Of a stretch of 64,000 nucleotides of DNA, positions 24,498 through 36,964 are shown in pieces (the first letter of the stretch is position 1; each line of letters starts with the position of its first letter). Below the pieces are notes generated by a model, which saw only the letters and a program-made list of their open reading frames with translations, ran no database searches and was not told where the DNA came from. Origin of the DNA: Stereum hirsutum FP-91666 SS1 (taxonomy: Eukaryota > Basidiomycota > Agaricomycetes > Russulales > Stereaceae); contig NW_006763143.1 in the NCBI RefSeq assembly GCF_000264905.1, positions 1,556,315 through 1,620,314 of the forward strand, read 5' to 3'. The position numbers and the translations under genes were made by a program.

Positions 24498-27400
24498 CTA
24501 TTCTGCCTGGACCATTCTCCCCAAATTCTCCCGGATAGCTGGATTGCGACTGTGTGTCATAGATGGGCAACACGATGCGTGAACCGTTTCATCTCCTTGG
24601 TCGTTTGGTGTACTCCATTCGGTGATAGATGAGCCACCGAGGGGATGACGCCTAGGTAGTATCGCGAGCGATACTCGGGTCTGCGCGTCATCAGTGAAGA
24701 GGGTGGATGCTGCTCGAAGGAGAGCGGAGTGGGTGGTGGGTAGTAGTTGGAACTCTTCGAGCAGTTTGGTAGTCTCCTCGAGGACCCTATGGAGGTATTG
24801 TTGGCGGAGATGTTGGAACGACGGGCAAGTGACGAAGATGTGGTGTTGGTTATCAAGAACCCATGCGCGCCGATCGAGATGGCATTGGGAACGCCTACAG
24901 TTTTCGGCGCCATCTCGAAGCCTCGCAGATAGTAGAGCTGGAGTGGGTAGTTGTGAGGAGCGGGAGTACAATTGGACGATGGCGGAGTAAGCGGATGAGG
25001 CGCGGGTGTACGAGTGGTCAGGTAGAGAGTGGTCGTCATAGAGCAGTTTGAGGTGTGTCCGGTTGGGATGGAAAGCGGGATCGGAGGCGTATGAACGTGC
25101 GGAGAAGCGATGAACGAAGGAAGCGAGATTGTACTCTATAAATCCATCTGCTTCAGTGAACGGAGTGTAACGATCCATAAAAAAGGTATGGATAGGCATG
25201 GGTTGGTTTGGAGAGCGGGTGATATTGGGAGGAAGAAGCACAATGATCAGCATGTGCGTCGGCAATGGAAGGGAGGCTGGTTGAAGACGTATGTACAGGT
25301 GTATAGGTTAAGGCGGGGCGAGTGGGAAATTGTGAAAGAAGATCGCGAAGCCATCTGCATAAAGAACGGGCGGGTAGAGCGGACCACGAGAGGGGAGGTT
25401 TGGATTGGATGAAGGAATCGGAAATGAGACGAGTCGAATTGAGATGATCGGTAATGATAGGAGGTAGGGAATGAGATAGAGAGTGAGGAGCTTCGGATCG
25501 GAGTAAGACAACGGCCGTAATCAAACCATAAACTTCACCATGGAGAGTGGATGCACTTCTACGTAGTGGTTGGAGGGATGCTGTGACGGAACCAAACGTA
25601 GAGGAAACGGCTGGGGTGACGGAACGAGATTGGTGTAGCGGTACGGATGGAGGGATCATAGAGGCATCAGAAGCAAGAATAGGAGTGGGGGATGCGAATG
25701 GAGGAAGTGGAGAGGCCCGGAGGAGTGCGAGTGTATGATGTTCAGCCTCGTGTTGTCGTAGATGACGGGGAATAGCTAGGGAAGAGTCAAGGCCGTAGGT
25801 GATGTGGGCGAGAGATAGGTGGTGAAGCCACGTGGAGAGTGCGGTAGTTTGGTGTGCGGGGATATTGTTGGAAAGGAAATTCAAGACATCGTCACGAGGG
25901 GAAAGGGACCAAGTAGGTTGTGGTTGTGAGATAGGGTGAGTAGTGTATGTCCAAGTAGCAATTTGAGAGAGAAAAAGGATATTCAGGCGTGTGAGGGAGT
26001 TGATGATGTGTGCGGAAAGCGTATGTTGAGAAGAAAGAGATCGAGAGACATGAGAAATAACAACAGAACCAAGGAATAAGTGTGATTGGTCGGTGTGACG
26101 GAAGGAGACATTGAGCTCGGACATGACATTGTGCGCCAAGATCCAAGCCCAAGGGAGTAGGTTACGACGTCGAGTGAATGAAGGGCGAGAATTGCCGAGG
26201 GCAGAAGAGGAACCGAGAGGGGAACAGCAATGATTAAAAGAACACGTCCAGTCAGCTAACGTGATATCGGCCATCATACGGAAGGAGGGTACGTGGTGAT
26301 TAAGGTCACGCTGCAGGCCTTGAAGAGCGCAGGCATCGATGATACGTGTGATGGATGGAAAGTCAAAACCATGAAGGGAAAGAGGAAGCGAAAGAAGAGT
26401 GGAATTGAATGCGAAGGGAAAGGAGAGATATTCGTGGATTTTCTTGGCTATCAGGAGATCGAGTGATTTTGCATCTTTTTTGGATATTGGTTGGAAGGAT
26501 AATCGCGGACGTATAGACGAAATGAGACATTGGGAAACGATTCGGCGAAGAACAGTGAAAGGAAGACGGTAGGAGAGGGAGGGAAATTCGAAATTCTCAA
26601 TCAGATCGCGGATTCGTAAGTATTGCGTGTGGAGATCATTTGTGTGAACGCGTAGGAATTCTAAGTGATTGGTGACTACGGACACTGGTTGGAGAGGAAC
26701 GATATCGGAGGAGAAGTCGGGAGGGTCGATGGTTGGGATGGAAAGAGTGGACGGTGGATCGGGAACATTGCGGATTAGGAGAAGGGACTTCGGCCATGAA
26801 GTAAGCCAGCCGTAGACGGCTTGGAATCGTTCCATAAGAAGCGCGAAGAGACGGATCGACGAGAGGCGCGTTGCAAACAATGCGGAGTCGTCCATAGCTT
26901 CCACCATGGTGACTCGCAGTTGGATGTGGTCGGCAGGGATATGAGGAGAACCAAGACGGGATTGACGCGTGGAGATGACAAGAGCACCGGGATCGCGAGA
27001 GGTCATGTCGTGTAGCCAGTGATTAAGGGACATCCGTCTGAGCCGAGCGATCTAGGTCGATTATGGACGAAGGGAGGCCATAAGATATGATGGCATCGTA
27101 GAAGCCCTGAGGGTCGAGTCGGTCGAAGCCTTTCTGCTGGTCACGGCGGAGGACATAGAGCGGAACGTTTTCGCGTTCGACCACGTCTCGACCTGTGACA
27201 AGAACGATAGCAGGTCACGACCCTGAACGCCGGTCTGAGTAGCGATTTGCCCCTCCGGTAGGACACGAAGGTCAGCAAGAAAAGGCGTGAGGAGAAAGTT
27301 GAGCCAGGTGAAGGGAAGATTGAGAAGGAAGTGCTACAAGTGATGCCACGGTAGTTTGAGAGATGTATTCGAGAGCCCCGTTTGTGGATCGTGGATAGGG

Positions 27401-28801
27401 TGGACGGTTTGACAACGGTGGGGACATGGGACGCGAGGATTTCGTAGTTGGCAAGGTCAAGTATCAACTGGAGGACGTCATCGTTGAGGGCACGTACTTG
27501 CCATTTCTCCCACTCGTCGGGGCCAGGAGCTGGGCGTGAGTTCCCTTTGCGGAGAAGGGATCGGAACGACGATATGGTGACAGGTTGTCTCCATACAAAG
27601 GGTTGTGCGCGAACACGTTCCTTTACGGCCATCACAGAAGGCGTATCCATCCAAGGCTTCTCGGCAGACGGAGCGAGGTCGTGGTGGTAGAGTTGACTGA
27701 AGTACTCCTGAGTGAGTTTCTTGACGTTTTCTGGACTAGTGTGAAGAACATCGGGCGTAGCAGGATCGGCCAGTGCGAGGGGTGGTGCAGAGTATGTTAG
27801 TCGAGCTTGGAGTCTCTTAGAGGAGCCACCCATGAGGACACCATTGATACGAGCGCGGTGGGATTGGGCAAGCCGACGTTGGCGCTCAAGGCGTTCTTCT
27901 CGGTACAGGAGACGGTGGAGGGAACGACGCGATAGACACAGGAAGTCGATATAGGTAAGTGGCGTGGAATTCGAACTCGAGTGAGCCTGGAATGCCAAGT
28001 CATAGGAGGTGACCCAGGGCGCAAAGGACGCCAGTTGTGAAGTGCGGGGCGGAGTGGAGCGTTCAGCGGAAATAAGTCGCCCGATTCGGCGCAGCTCCAT
28101 GACGATGATCTGTATGCTAGGGCTGGAGACCCGACGTTCGTGGGCAGGAGAGAACTGAGCGGAAGAGCGAGGGAGGTTGAACGATTCGGAGGCGGCCTCA
28201 TGGAGAACTTTGGTGAGTGCACGATAACGACGTTCAAATGCGGAGTCATCGGTGATGGGTTCCTGATGGACTTCTGCTGATGCCAGACGCGAGGCCGCTT
28301 CTGCGAAGTGGGTGAATTGGGATTTTTCGTGACGTCGTGGGTAGAAGTACCAGGAGTAATGGTCGTGTGAATGGAGGATGGTAACTGAGTGGAGGATGCG
28401 AAAGATCTCGGAGGTGAAAGAAAGATGGAGGCCAAGATGGGTCTGTGATCAGTTGCGCCAATAAAGGAGGGGTGAATGGTGATATCAGCGCCAGCGATAC
28501 CACGCGCGGAATGTGCAACGCGGTCAATGATACTCTGACCGAGAGGACCCCGATACGTGTAAAGTGCGGACACGGAACGATCGGGAACGTAGGTCCATAC
28601 GTCTTGTCCTGCAGCGTTGCGGAGGAATTGGCTATACTGTCTGGTGGCGGAATTTGGAGAGTAGTGGATGGCCGAGCTTTCACAGGAAGCCAAGGTGGCA
28701 TTGCAGTCCCCGGCGATTGACCAGGAAAACGGGGACGAGAGGCAGAGGTCAGCAATTAAAGGCCAAAAAGAGGAGGTGTCCGGAGAGGTCCCTGGATCCA
28801 A
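24498..28801 (-). pseudogene. LINE ORF2: endonuclease C-terminus, reverse transcriptase, RNase-H-like domain
   Basis: The endonuclease finishes with SWSIAGDCNA and GATDHRPILASI (about 28730-28430). The RT is recognisable from GNSRPAPGPDEWEKWQVRAL, SNYRGITCS and VLRRDQQKGFDRL (the region holding a catalytic Asp), and MVEAMDDSALF, whose MDD replaces the usual Y/F-x-DD. Between SAQTDVP and SLNHWLHD the segment that should carry the GVTKQGG-type motif is missing. Frames change near 28800, 28370, 27330, 27175, 27030 and 25200. An RNase-H-like domain follows (ASDASM, TLHGEVYGLI, ITDHLNS). The coding region ends at 24498 after GRMVQAE. The deletion and frameshifts exclude activity in cis. Confidence 0.75.
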
Positions 28802-30537
28802 GGCGCGTAGAGCCCGATGAAACGGTGCGAAAGCCCGTAACCACTGGTCGTCGGTATGATCAGGTCAAGGGCAATGGCACGGCCCTTCAGCGTTTCATGA
28901 ACGTCCAAGCGTAGAGCTTGGACATCACGTCGAACTCCTACGATAACACCCCATTTGCCACGGTTTGAACCGGCAGCTGGGAGACCGACGGACTCGAAGA
29001 TGTCGTAGCCCGGAATAGATACACGCGACGCAACCGGACGAGTTGATTTGGTCTCGTTGATGACCCAGGCGTGTGGTTTGGAGGAAATGATGCCGCCAAC
29101 AATGGCAGACTGTTTCATAACGTCACCGAGGCCATTTGCATTGATAGCGTAGACTCGGAAGGGATGAGAGGCAGATACACAACGCAAAAGACACAGACTG
29201 AAGAAGAAGAACAATAGGCGACGGAAACAAGGCCGACGAGAAGATGAATGGTTACGAAAGAATGGGGATGGTGCAAAAAGGCATGTCGCGCGGCGCCTCT
29301 CTTCTAAATCCGCCCGAGATGAAGCCTTGTTAGGCGGGTTCACTGGATTAGGGGCGCGAATCAGAAGGGCCGGCGGAGAGGCAGCGACAGTGGACGGCAC
29401 CTCATTATCATCCATGTCGTCGTCGCCGTCGTTCACCGTCTGGATGCGACCCTCAGCTGGAGCTTTGGATTGGCGTGTGTTAGCGCGTTTGGGTGGAGCG
29501 GCTGACGGTTTCGCAGTGGAGTTGCGTTTCCTAGTGTTGCTGGAAACAGTTGTCGCCGAGGACGAAGCGGTAGGGGTAGTATCAGATGTTTCAGATACGG
29601 GAATAGAGGTGGGTGCGGATGGAGGTGGGTTCGGAAGGGCGGGAAAGGTCGATGACTGGAGTGCAGACTGTTGAGCTTGTTGGGTACGCAGAACATCTTC
29701 CTGGATCTTGATCTGTTGGAGAACGGCGGCCAGGTCTTCCTCGAGCGTAGCTTGTTCATCACCAGCCGCACCGACGAGCTGCCTCCTGATCGACCGTTGT
29801 TCAGCCTGGAGACTGAAAAGGGTGTTCTGGGTGGCGGAAGACTGCATGGTCAGCATGAGGAGCGATGTCTGATTGGCGAACATAGCTGCGGTATGCTGCT
29901 GTTGGACCTGGAGGTACTCGAACCGTTTGTCTTGATGCGCCAGTACTGCGTTAACTGATGTGGCGACGGCCTTGCCTTCCTGTCGAAACGAGTCCATCTC
30001 GGCACGGATGTCCCGGAGCTCCGCCGGATTGGTGCCCGACCCGGAAGGTACGCCGCTCAGAGCAAAGCCCTGCGAGTTGAACAGATAGAGCAGGACCGGA
30101 GTCGGGGAGCCGATATAGGAGGCGAGGTGAGTGCCGTGGAAGGCGGTGAAGGGATCCGTGAGGAAGCGACTACCGGTGTCCCAGTAGGTGAAGACGACGG
30201 TGTACATGTCCATCTCGGGGACGAGACGGCTGGCGGAGATGGCGTCGTTTCCGTATTTGTTGCGAATGTACTGATCGATGAACGACTTTGCGCCATTGAC
30301 GTGCTTCAAGCCGACCACCGCGATCTCGAGGGCATAGAGAGGTTCGACACAGCGAGGGCGAGATGGGAAGAATGAGTGGCCGGCGAATACAGGAGGGTTT
30401 TGGAGGAGAGAGTCGACATCCTTGGGATCAATGAGGTCGAAGACAGCACGACTGTTATCCTTGAAGACAAACTTGATCTGAGTTGTAATCTTGCGACGAC
30501 CAAATTCCGCCTCTAGCATAGGGAGAAGTTGAGCCAT
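28756..30537 (-). pseudogene. LINE ORF1-like region joined in frame to endonuclease N-terminus
   Basis: This is an open frame of 593 residues. The first 200 residues are unassigned. A Gln-rich coiled coil follows (residues about 205-300), then a Pro/Ser-rich linker with basic patches. From about residue 455 the endonuclease begins: VYAINANGLGDVMK, AWVINETKS and KWGVIVGVRRDV. Upstream of the ATG (30537) the same frame remains protein-like to about 30840 (EHQQSAIAHLRRLITAYNT, LPRSDLLERAKDYLNSEE) but with in-frame stops near 30690 and 30620, so the true start was farther 5'. The frame is lost near 28800, where the endonuclease continues in another frame. Confidence 0.7.
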
Positions 30538-30984
30538 GGGCAGCTTCTCGGTAGGCGCGAACGTGACCCGTCGAGACTTGTCCGGTCCTGTGCAAGCTCT
30601 CCACGCACAGGAGACTCCGGCTCATTCCTCGCTGTTGAGGTAGTCCTTGGCTCTTTCGAGGAGGTCAGAGCGGGGCAGTTCATGGTCAGGTTGTTAGAGA
30701 GATAAGAAGGCGTAGTCGACAGCATTACGAGGATCTCCAGGAGTGTAGCGTAGAGGTGGGATGGGGTTATCGTTATCTGGTCGGGTGTTGTAGGCAGTGA
30801 TAAGACGTCGGAGGTGAGCAATAGCAGATTGTTGATGTTCGCGCTCGAGGCCCTGCGCGACGGTTTACGACTTTTCCCAAGCCTTAATTCTATCGTAATT
30901 CGCTCTCCGCTCTAGCGTTTAGGCTTTCGCCCAAATGCGACGGGAAGTCATTCACTAATCGAGCCGGCCACTTTATCTAGGACT

Positions 30985-31957
30985 TCTACTCTCACCTGGA
31001 AGATCACATTCATGCCCGTATGCTCAATATCGAAGAGCGTGAGCTCACCCCACGCGAGCGTAACGAAGTAGAAATCCCCGGCTATATCGCCACCGTCGCC
31101 TACGCATCAACTACACCACGTACGACATTCGTCGAGCACAAGATTCCGTTAATCCCCAGAAACGCCGCGATATCATGGTACTCTCGAACAATCACGACGA
31201 CGGTGCTCACCCATACTGGTACGCTCGTGTACTTGTTATTTTTCACTGCACGGTACGCCACCACGGGCTTGGGGGTCCTCTTCGGACTGGCAACGTCTGG
31301 AGTTCCTTTGGGTGCGCTGGTACACGGATCCAGTAAATGTTTGGGGCTGGGCGGCGAAGCGTCTTCCTCAAGTGTCCTTTGTCTCACGACAAACCAGATG
31401 CGTTCGGTTTCATCAGCCCTGCCAACGTTATCCGAAGCGCTCACATTATCCCGGCGTTTGTTTATGGCCGGACATCGACACTCCTCGCAAGCCCTTCTCT
31501 AGCTCGTGCTAACGGTAACAACGAGGAGGAAGAGGAGAATGATTGGACTTCGGCATATGTAGACATGTATGTGGTGTCCATTTTCCTCCTATGCTCACAA
31601 ACGTCGGATTACTCAGGTTTTTCACCACTCACCTGTATTTAGGTTTGTCGACCGAGATATGGTCATGCGGTTCCGTGGAAGTAGGGTCGGCCATCGAAGT
31701 ACGGTCTCTTGCAACGCCGTGCTCCGACGTGAGGCACCCACTGCGAGTTCAGTGCAATGGGAAACAGAGGGTGAAGATAGCATGGATTCAGGGGGAATCG
31801 AGGCTGATGAAGAGGAAGAGAATAGCGATGATGAGGAGGATGAAGAGACGGATTCGGATTCGGATCCTGACTCGGACGACGAGTTCTACAATCTCGGGTC
31901 TGAGGAGGAGTATAGGGACGAGGATGTATTGTCCGATGGCGTATTCGGAGCACTTTG
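30985..31957 (+). pseudogene. C-terminal remnant of a large Agaricomycete DNA-transposon protein (Plavaka/KDZ style)
   Basis: Segments in order are: FYSHLEDHIHARMLN, INYTTYDIRRAQDSVNPQ, HPYWYARVLVIFH, EFLWVRWYTDPVNVWGWAAK, PDAFGFISPANVIRSAHIIP and AFVYGRTSTLL. After an intron at 31566-31643 come FVDRDMVMRFRGSRVGH and a long acidic tail. This conserved block is, from memory, the C-terminus of large proteins carried by Agaricomycete DNA transposons. Three frame changes (near 31110, 31290 and 31370) and the missing N-terminal part mark it as a relic. It starts within about 100 bp of the 5' end of the oppositely oriented LINE, suggesting the LINE truncated it. Confidence 0.5.
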
Positions 31958-32755
31958 AGTCTTTTACGGTACATGGCATAATCTTTAGTCTACGTACTGC
32001 TACAGATACACATTTTTACTACTCTGACTTGTGTGTTGGACGCGTCGTATCAACCACAGCATCCTTCTCTTTGACTACCGATGTGCACACTCCTCACCCT
32101 GGCCTCAAACTCACATAGTCTCGGGGTGGCACCACTATTGGAGTGAGGAGAGTTCTTCCATTGTCCTTGACCGTGCTTGATCGCATGGTCGTGCGCTGTT
32201 GTGTACTTTGTAACACTCAAGACAGCCCGGTAACTATCTAGGCTTCATTTGTATGCCACTCAACTGCACAATCATCAGATTTTGTGTTGAAAGCTCTTGC
32301 CCCAGAACGCTAAGCAAACACTCGTTATCAACAATATCAGGAAGCCCAGCTTCGGACTGAAGGTCAACACACAGCAGAGCTCGTGCAGATTGCCGCCCCA
32401 CCAACGTTCGAACGTGAGCCATCCGCTGTTAGCATCATTTTCATCGTTGACGTGAACGTTTGCATTACCCTTCATGTTCAGCAACACCTGATCACGCCAC
32501 CCACTTCTACCTCCTGTCCACATATCGCAGCACACTTACTTGCTTCACGCATCGACCCCGATCCCTATTGGCTGCTGTTCCCGACCCAAGCATCAAGGTG
32601 TCGGTGTCGACGGTCAGCGGTACCAATCCCACCGAGTTGACGTGATATTGTGAACGGTATTGCGGTGATGGAACGGTGATGGTCTCGGAGAGGAGCGATG
32701 AGACGGGTACATTGATTGGACATTGTTCATCGAGGGCGCACTCTAAGCCTGGGCT
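31958..32755. other. Region without a supported gene
   Basis: No domain or gene structure could be supported on either strand. Confidence 0.3.
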
Positions 32756-33133
32756 GTGCATTGCACGAAGAACAAGTCAACACCTCTACTGAGCGTGTCA
32801 ACGCATGCAACCAAGCAAACCACGACATCAGGCTATGCCATTGTGCAGCTGGCACAGTCGTCGTGGCCCTTCTCAGGAATACATGGACGACACGAAATGC
32901 GCAATCAGAAAGGCGTACCTTGGGGTCGCGTACACAACCCGAGCGTTCGCGACTACGAGAGAAAGCACCTCGAGTGGCACTATGCCATCTGGGCCACGTT
33001 CTGTGCTTCTGCAGTGCAGACTGCTCTCTTCGGCTCAACGAATCCGAGCCAATACATGTGCCCCGACCGAGATGTCTTGTGCGGGTGTTTGTCGGATCTG
33101 GAAAGACCTTTCACCGGTAGACATATAGACTAG
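32756..33133 (+). CDS. Unrecognised open frame
   Basis: An ATG-started frame of 125 codons contains a protein-like stretch, VRDYERKHLEWHYAIWATFC, and ends at 33133. Two other plus-strand frames overlap it for most of its length, which weakens the case. No family, intron or partner is recognised. Confidence 0.2.
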   Translation: MHCTKNKSTPLLSVSTHATKQTTTSGYAIVQLAQSSWPFSGIHGRHEMRNQKGVPWGRVHNPSVRDYERKHLEWHYAIWATFCASAVQTALFGSTNPSQYMCPDRDVLCGCLSDLERPFTGRHID

Positions 33134-35148
33134 GAGAAATCGTTGGTCAGTATCTGAGAAAAGCAATTCAAGCCAAAAGCAGCGACTGCGTTGACACGCG
33201 TGCCAGTCACGAAGTGGTCAAATGCCTTGTTATTCGTTGTGTATGGTTAAAGAGAGGAAAAGAGTATAGTTAATGACTTACACGGATTGGAGAGCCAATG
33301 AGCGAATGGAATACCTGTTTAGATAGCATTGGTGCGAAGGACAGAGCGAGGTGAAAAGACAGGTGATGAAAGAAAGCGAGAGAGCGCCTCGACGCGTTGA
33401 CGCGACGGAGACCAACTTCGGCGCCAGCTTATGGCATCACAATTGACCATAATCGGCCACCAGCGCTTCTGGGTAAGAGGCAAGCGGGATCAAAATTCGT
33501 ATAAACCTCCTACCTTCAGTCGCTCGCGCAGCCCCTCTCCTATCCCCGAAGATTTAACCGTCTCGCACTCGTTCCCCATTGGTGTCGAGCTCATCGTTCG
33601 AGGTTGTGAGGACGGTCCTCCTCGTCGCAGCGTGCTCGGATCAAGCGGGCAGTGAATGCGGCAGAGATGTGCGCGCGCGAAAAGCATTCGGAGTCCAAAA
33701 ATCTGGTCTGGGATGCGGCTTTGGCCTGTGTAGGGGGGTTGACACCCCTTCCCAGGCGTTGCACCTAGAACGAGGTCGCGTCGACCCGACCCAACGGTTT
33801 GCCATCAGCCGAACCTCGGCAGCATCGTTTGGGTTGGGTATTTGGTCTACGCAACGTCCCAAACGGCCACGGGAAGTCATCCAGTTACAGTAATTTATCA
33901 ACCCAAACTTGAACTTAGTGCAGCCTTACCTTGCAAGCGGGGTCAGAGCGGCGCTTTCTCGGTGATCCCTTTTGTTTCCCGCTCTGTAGCTGTCTGAGTT
34001 GTCTTTCCGCTCGCTCTCGTCCACGCTCTCCTTCTTCTTCTCTACATAAGTACCGGCAGCTCCAAATTTGATATACCTGGTACCCTCCTTCTAAAGAAAC
34101 TGAACAGTTCTCTCATTGTTACTTCTTGGCCTTCGTGACCACAGGAATCCCCTTCAACTCCTTCGAGCTCAACTGTCAACAGTCTCAACGCCCCGCCGCT
34201 GCTAGCCGCAGATCATACCTAGGCTCACCATCCGTTATATTTGACGTGAAGGGAATCGTACACTCATAGATCATACCTCTTCATACCACAGCGCCGACGT
34301 CACGTTGTTATTTCATCGTGATATTTTGAGGGAAAATCCAACATGGACACAAAACTGGACCGAATGACGACGACGCGTTCTTCGAACCAGCGAGGCACGC
34401 CACCTCACACTCACACTCACACTCTCGACAGCTATCAAGCAGCAAACTCTCCGTCTCCCTGGACGAACGGGAATACAGAGCGTCTCTCGAAAGCATAAGA
34501 TATTGGACGTATCAAAGCAGCTCTCGGCCGACCTTCATGATCGTTCAAGGTTCGGCTGTTTCGCTACACCTTATCTCTCTCAGCCATAACTAACGAGCGA
34601 CGACGGGCAGTTCAAAGTTGAAGAATAAAATTTGAGAGTTTCTCCGTGCCTTAGCACTTGAACCACCACCCCGCTCCTCGACACCTCCCCTACAGCCTCC
34701 GTCTCAGCCTCCGCCCGCTTTTCAGACCTCATCTCCACCACCTCCACCACCTCGCACCCGTAGGACAACCTCCATCAAAACCCCTCTATCCGAAGCCCGC
34801 GACAGTTTCATGACTTGTTCACCCTCATCGAGTGCTCCGTCGCCCGCAGCCAAGGGTTGCTTGTGGAGAAATATTTGAAGGTGGCCAGGATCGATTGGTG
34901 GTTTGTGAGATGTTGGTGGTAAAGATCGACGAGATAGATGCGGAGGTCTAGAGGATGTCGCTTGGGTATGAATGTAGAGGAGGGAAGGAGACGGTTTTAG
35001 GAGACGTTTCAGAAGTCTTTAGAGGAGAGAGTCAGTTCCTGTCTGCTTTGGCTCCGCTCGTGTGTGGAGAGCTTATGTTGACGTTCGCAGGCGTACGACT
35101 GGCGAACCACATGCTGAGAATTTGCATGGGCTGCATCATTTTCAGGGA
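33134..35148. other. Region without a supported gene
   Basis: Only short overlapping frames are present. A GGGGTTGACACCCC hairpin lies at about 33736-33749. A pyrimidine-rich, AC-repeat-containing stretch occurs at 34400-34430. No domain was recognised. Confidence 0.3.
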
Positions 35149-35456
35149 TTGGAATACGGGACGAGTACGTTGAACCATCTGGACGACTCGCTTGTACTTC
35201 GGACAGACTCCCCGTGCATGTTCGAACACGGCGAAGTCTGCATCGCATTTTCCAAGCCACAGGTATGCCACTCCACATTTTTTCTTCCTCATCTCCACGC
35301 ATGACTAAGCCTCTACTTATTGCTGATACGTGTGATCCAAGAGCCATTCTCGCGAAGCAGATCTCTACCTCGGCATTCAACAATGTATGGCCCGCGCAAC
35401 AACGCTCATCAAAATGCTATTCGTCGCGTCTTTTGATATGCTCATGCAAGATATCC
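35149..35456 (+). CDS. Two coding-like exons of an unrecognised protein
   Basis: Exon one (to about 35261) reads EYGTSTLNHLDDSLVLRTDS and then CMFEHGEVCIAFSKPQ. A GTATGC donor follows, and after an AAG acceptor near 35341 the frame continues SHSREADLYLGIQQCMARAT to a stop near 35451. The junction is in phase and both halves look protein-like, so a small gene or the 3' end of one is plausible. There is no known family and no clear start. Confidence 0.25.
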
Positions 35457-36426
35457 GACGGAGCTCATAAAAGAAGGTTCGTTCTCTCTGCTGACGATCA
35501 TCGTACCTACGCCACACTAGTACGCCACACTAGTTTGCATCACGTCACACCATCTTCTCCCTCTCATGCCCCTTTTGTCCCTCTCGTCCTCTTCCTCGTC
35601 ATGTTATACCGACTCACTGACTGCCAACCTAGACGAATACGACATCCCTTTGACGGCCCAGAAACCGTCCTCTACACCCACTTCTAGCCCGTCCGCATCG
35701 TCCGGTCCTCTCGAAGCTCGGGGGTCGGCATCGCAGCATGATCAGTTGGCTTCTTCGTTCCAGTACTTTCCTCTTTCATCCACCTCCCGACTCTTGGCCC
35801 TTTGTTTTCTTCGCTTCAATAGTGTCGTCCTCCTTTCCTTTTTTTCCTGCGATTTCATCGCTTGACCTTTTGCACAATGCTCAAACGTGGGTGCCACACT
35901 ATTCCTCGGCCCGGTTCGTATGTAACTAGTGTGATATAATTGCTGACACGAATTCATAGTTTTCTCATATAGGAGGGATCTATGGCGTGGTTCACGGCGA
36001 CGAATAGGATCGTGTAGGGAAGGTTCGTCGAGGTATTGGGAGGGTTGGGAGTGGGGAGGAGGAGCTCGTCGAGGTGGTACGTCCGACTCTTTGGATTTTC
36101 ATTCATCGTCGTCGTCATCAACATCATCGTGATAAGACCTATCCTTCAATGAATAGCGACAGACGAGTGCGGGTGTAGCTTTCTGAAGCAGCTCTGCACG
36201 GCCGGGCGGGAACGCTATCAGTACTGTATCAATTCGGGGGAGTATGAGCTTTAGTGTATTTTACTTAAATTTCATTTCGTTCTTGTCTTCTCGCATTCCT
36301 TTATACCGTTGTATTCGGTTTTTTCTATCTCATCTTTGGATCGACCTTTATCCTTTCGCGTCTCTATGCTAGGTTTGACGATCTCTGATCGCTCTCCTCC
36401 CCTCTCCTCCCCTCTCCCATCTCAAC
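35457..36426. other. Region without a supported gene
   Basis: A direct tandem repeat of TACGCCACACTAG (two copies, about 35510-35536) and a pyrimidine-rich segment are present. No gene is supported. Confidence 0.3.
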
Positions 36427-36598
36427 AGAGCGTTTTCGCAACCCGGCCAATCAGCTGTCGCTGCGACAGCGACAGAGTAAGTCGGCACACTGGCGCTTCG
36501 TTGGCGGTGCTGTTAGGCTCGCTCCACGACAGATCTCTGGGCGACCTCGACAGCTCCACCGGCGCAACAGCTGTCGCACTCGATAGCGAAAACGCTCT
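36427..36598. mobile_element. Candidate short MITE, 172 bp
   Basis: AGAGCGTTTTCGC at 36427-36439 is repeated as its exact reverse complement at 36586-36598, and AAC flanks both ends as a possible 3-bp target duplication. Further inside, CAGCTGTCGC words occur near both ends. The arms are only 13 bp and the target duplication is short, so this could be a chance inverted repeat. Confidence 0.4.
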
Positions 36599-36964
36599 AA
36601 CGAACGATCTCGATGCAACTTCGCTATACCGATCCCACTCTATCCACGGGCACAAAGAATGCACCTACCGACTCTCTACGCCCAATCGACCATGTACCCA
36701 ACGCGCTCGATCAATTAACGCATCAAACTCACCAACAAACTCGCCACATACGCTCACGAAATCAAGAACTCGTAATCGACGGACCTGACGCACCCGACTA
36801 GTATCCACCTCCCGTCCACAAATCATACACGAAGGCTGACCAGACTAACTCCTCGCCACCGCCACCGCCACCGCCACCTATAGGGCACTGAACCGGACCA
36901 AAAGCTTCATCGCACGTGAAGGGATGTGAGTAGATGTAGCGGCAGAACACACCCATCACTCTAG

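Larger units (their letters stand above)
24498..30900 (-). mobile_element. Non-LTR retrotransposon (LINE), degenerate full-length-like copy
   Basis: On the minus strand the order is: an ORF1-like coiled-coil region, an apurinic-type endonuclease, a reverse transcriptase, an RNase-H-like domain and a His/Cys tail. This is the layout of Agaricomycete LINEs related to fungal Tad1-like elements. The 5' limit is near 30840-30960 and the 3' limit is at or below 24498. Frameshifts, stops and an internal RT deletion show it is inactive. Confidence 0.8.

Noticed and set aside
24694..25412. Plus-strand frames opposite the LINE ORF2
   Set aside because: They are antisense shadows of the RNase-H-like and C-terminal LINE coding region.
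36840..36880. GGT/GGC-type triplet repeat in a 193-codon minus-strand frame
   Set aside because: The frame has no domain or start support, and a plus-strand exon in the same place has better splice borders.
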